This document shows positions 63,106 to 64,000 of a DNA stretch of 64,000 nt, piece after piece. The position numbers and the translations under genes are program-made. The notes beneath the pieces were generated by a model. The model saw only the letters and a list, made by a program, of their open reading frames with translations. It searched no databases and was not told where the DNA came from. Origin of the DNA: Adenanthera pavonina (lineage: Eukaryota > Streptophyta > Magnoliopsida > Fabales > Fabaceae); NCBI GenBank assembly GCA_026686845.1, contig JAIVEN010000014.1, positions 11,270,001-11,334,000 of the forward strand, given 5' to 3'. Numbering within the stretch: position 1 is the first letter of the stretch; each line of letters starts with the position of its first letter.

Positions 63106-64000
63106 ACTAGTGATCACGTTGGTCGATCTCCTTGGAAATAGGAGTTCAATATTCAATTTCAGTGGTCTCAGTTCGTTCTTGAGTTTTAATTTATAAGCTG
63201 CATTTAGAGTTGCATCGGCGCCTTCAGTGCCCTTGGAAAAAGAGATATACAAGTGTTTAAATATTTATATCTTCATGAGTGTCGTTTGGCGAGCGAAGTT
63301 ATTTGGTAGGATATCTTATTATTGGCTGTGATATTGTCCGCTATCTGCACAGCTCGTTTCATATGCAGTTTTTGGAATTTATACAGTTTGAGCTTTCTAG
63401 TTGTGTCATGAACTTCGTTTCTCGATCAAAGCCCAGCGTTTCAGGGGGAAAAAAAAAGGGCGAACGTTCGGGGTTAAAAAGTACTGCATGCCATGAACTA
63501 AACAATAAAAGTTCCATTAGATGTAGATGGACTAAAACTACTGTTACATAGCAGATTTTCCGTGTTGCACGGCTTTGGGTTAACACGTTCCTTTTTGGGC
63601 GCATGATTGCACTTTACAGTGAACAAAAATGCTTTGAATAATGGTTACTTCCCTGCATTCTTTGAGAATTGTTTACCTTTCTTCAATGTTGAACTTGTTC
63701 CAGGCCTCCTGGAAATGAAAGAAAGCGTCAAATTTAATTTCTTCAGCGACTATATCAGTGTTTCACATATATAAATTATATACGACAAATCTACCAAGAA
63801 CTAAAATAAATAAAATGACAAGATTTCATCAAACTAAGCCGAGCGTTGAGTCTAAAAATCAAGGTTTCATATAACTAAATCTGTAATCTAATTTTTTTAA
63901 TGCATAAAATGCTTATCATTTGAGTTTTTTTTTTCTAACGAATCTTTTTTTTTTTGCCAACCCAAAATAAACTTGAGAACCTAAAATAAATTCTCATTAT
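63106..64000. other. OTC 3' UTR and downstream DNA
   Basis: The OTC 3' UTR probably covers the first few hundred bases. No further exon is recognised up to the window edge. Confidence 0.55.

Noticed and set aside
1..64000. tRNA, rRNA, CRISPR or bacterial-type operon signals.
   Set aside because: No T-loop-like GGTTCGAATCC context with a cloverleaf, no regularly spaced short repeats and no polycistronic gene layout were found; the DNA is plant nuclear.

Overview
This is a stretch of plant nuclear DNA, most likely from a eudicot and perhaps a woody one. The evidence is AT-rich intergenic DNA, GT-AG introns, plant-only gene families, chloroplast-targeted enzymes and plant transposon types. Species cannot be told from the sequence. 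Six protein-coding genes could be read exon by exon, and in all six the reading frame holds across every junction.

Layout. 1-6091: intergenic and promoter DNA with microsatellites and one MITE-like repeat. 6092-9792 (+): an atypical bHLH transcription factor, 7 exons, with a tandem MITE pair in intron 5. 13101-16078 (+): a BBD-type bifunctional nuclease, 10 coding exons plus an inferred 5'-UTR intron ending one base before the ATG. 17643-24502 (+): a Sec14-nodulin phosphatidylinositol transfer protein (SFH), 14 exons; its intron 6 carries a 1647-bp almost perfectly symmetrical foldback element with 9-bp target duplications. 26471-37778: a decayed Ty1/copia retrotransposon lying on the minus strand. 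It is split by a 4863-bp non-coding insertion (29009-33871) with a 5-bp target duplication, read here as a giant solo LTR of a Tat/Ogre-like Gypsy element. 40676-44634 (+): ADP-glucose pyrophosphorylase large subunit, 14 exons. 44995-46956 (-): endo-beta-1,4-mannanase, 5 exons, tail to tail with the AGPase gene. 50879-52052: a second foldback element with 9-bp target duplications. 52053-59507: AT-rich DNA with a possible solo LTR, a Stowaway-like MITE and microsatellites. 59508-63105 (+): ornithine carbamoyltransferase, 5 exons.

The genes do not form a pathway or a cluster. They cover transcription control, defence-linked nuclease activity, phosphoinositide and membrane traffic, starch synthesis, cell-wall mannan hydrolysis and arginine synthesis. 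This is ordinary eudicot gene space with repeats in introns and between genes.

The least ordinary structures are the two Mutator-like foldback palindromes, the giant solo-LTR candidate nested in the copia element, and an in-frame 27-nt candidate micro-exon in the SFH gene. I found no tRNA, rRNA, CRISPR or microRNA locus I could support, and no gene system that looks new to biology.
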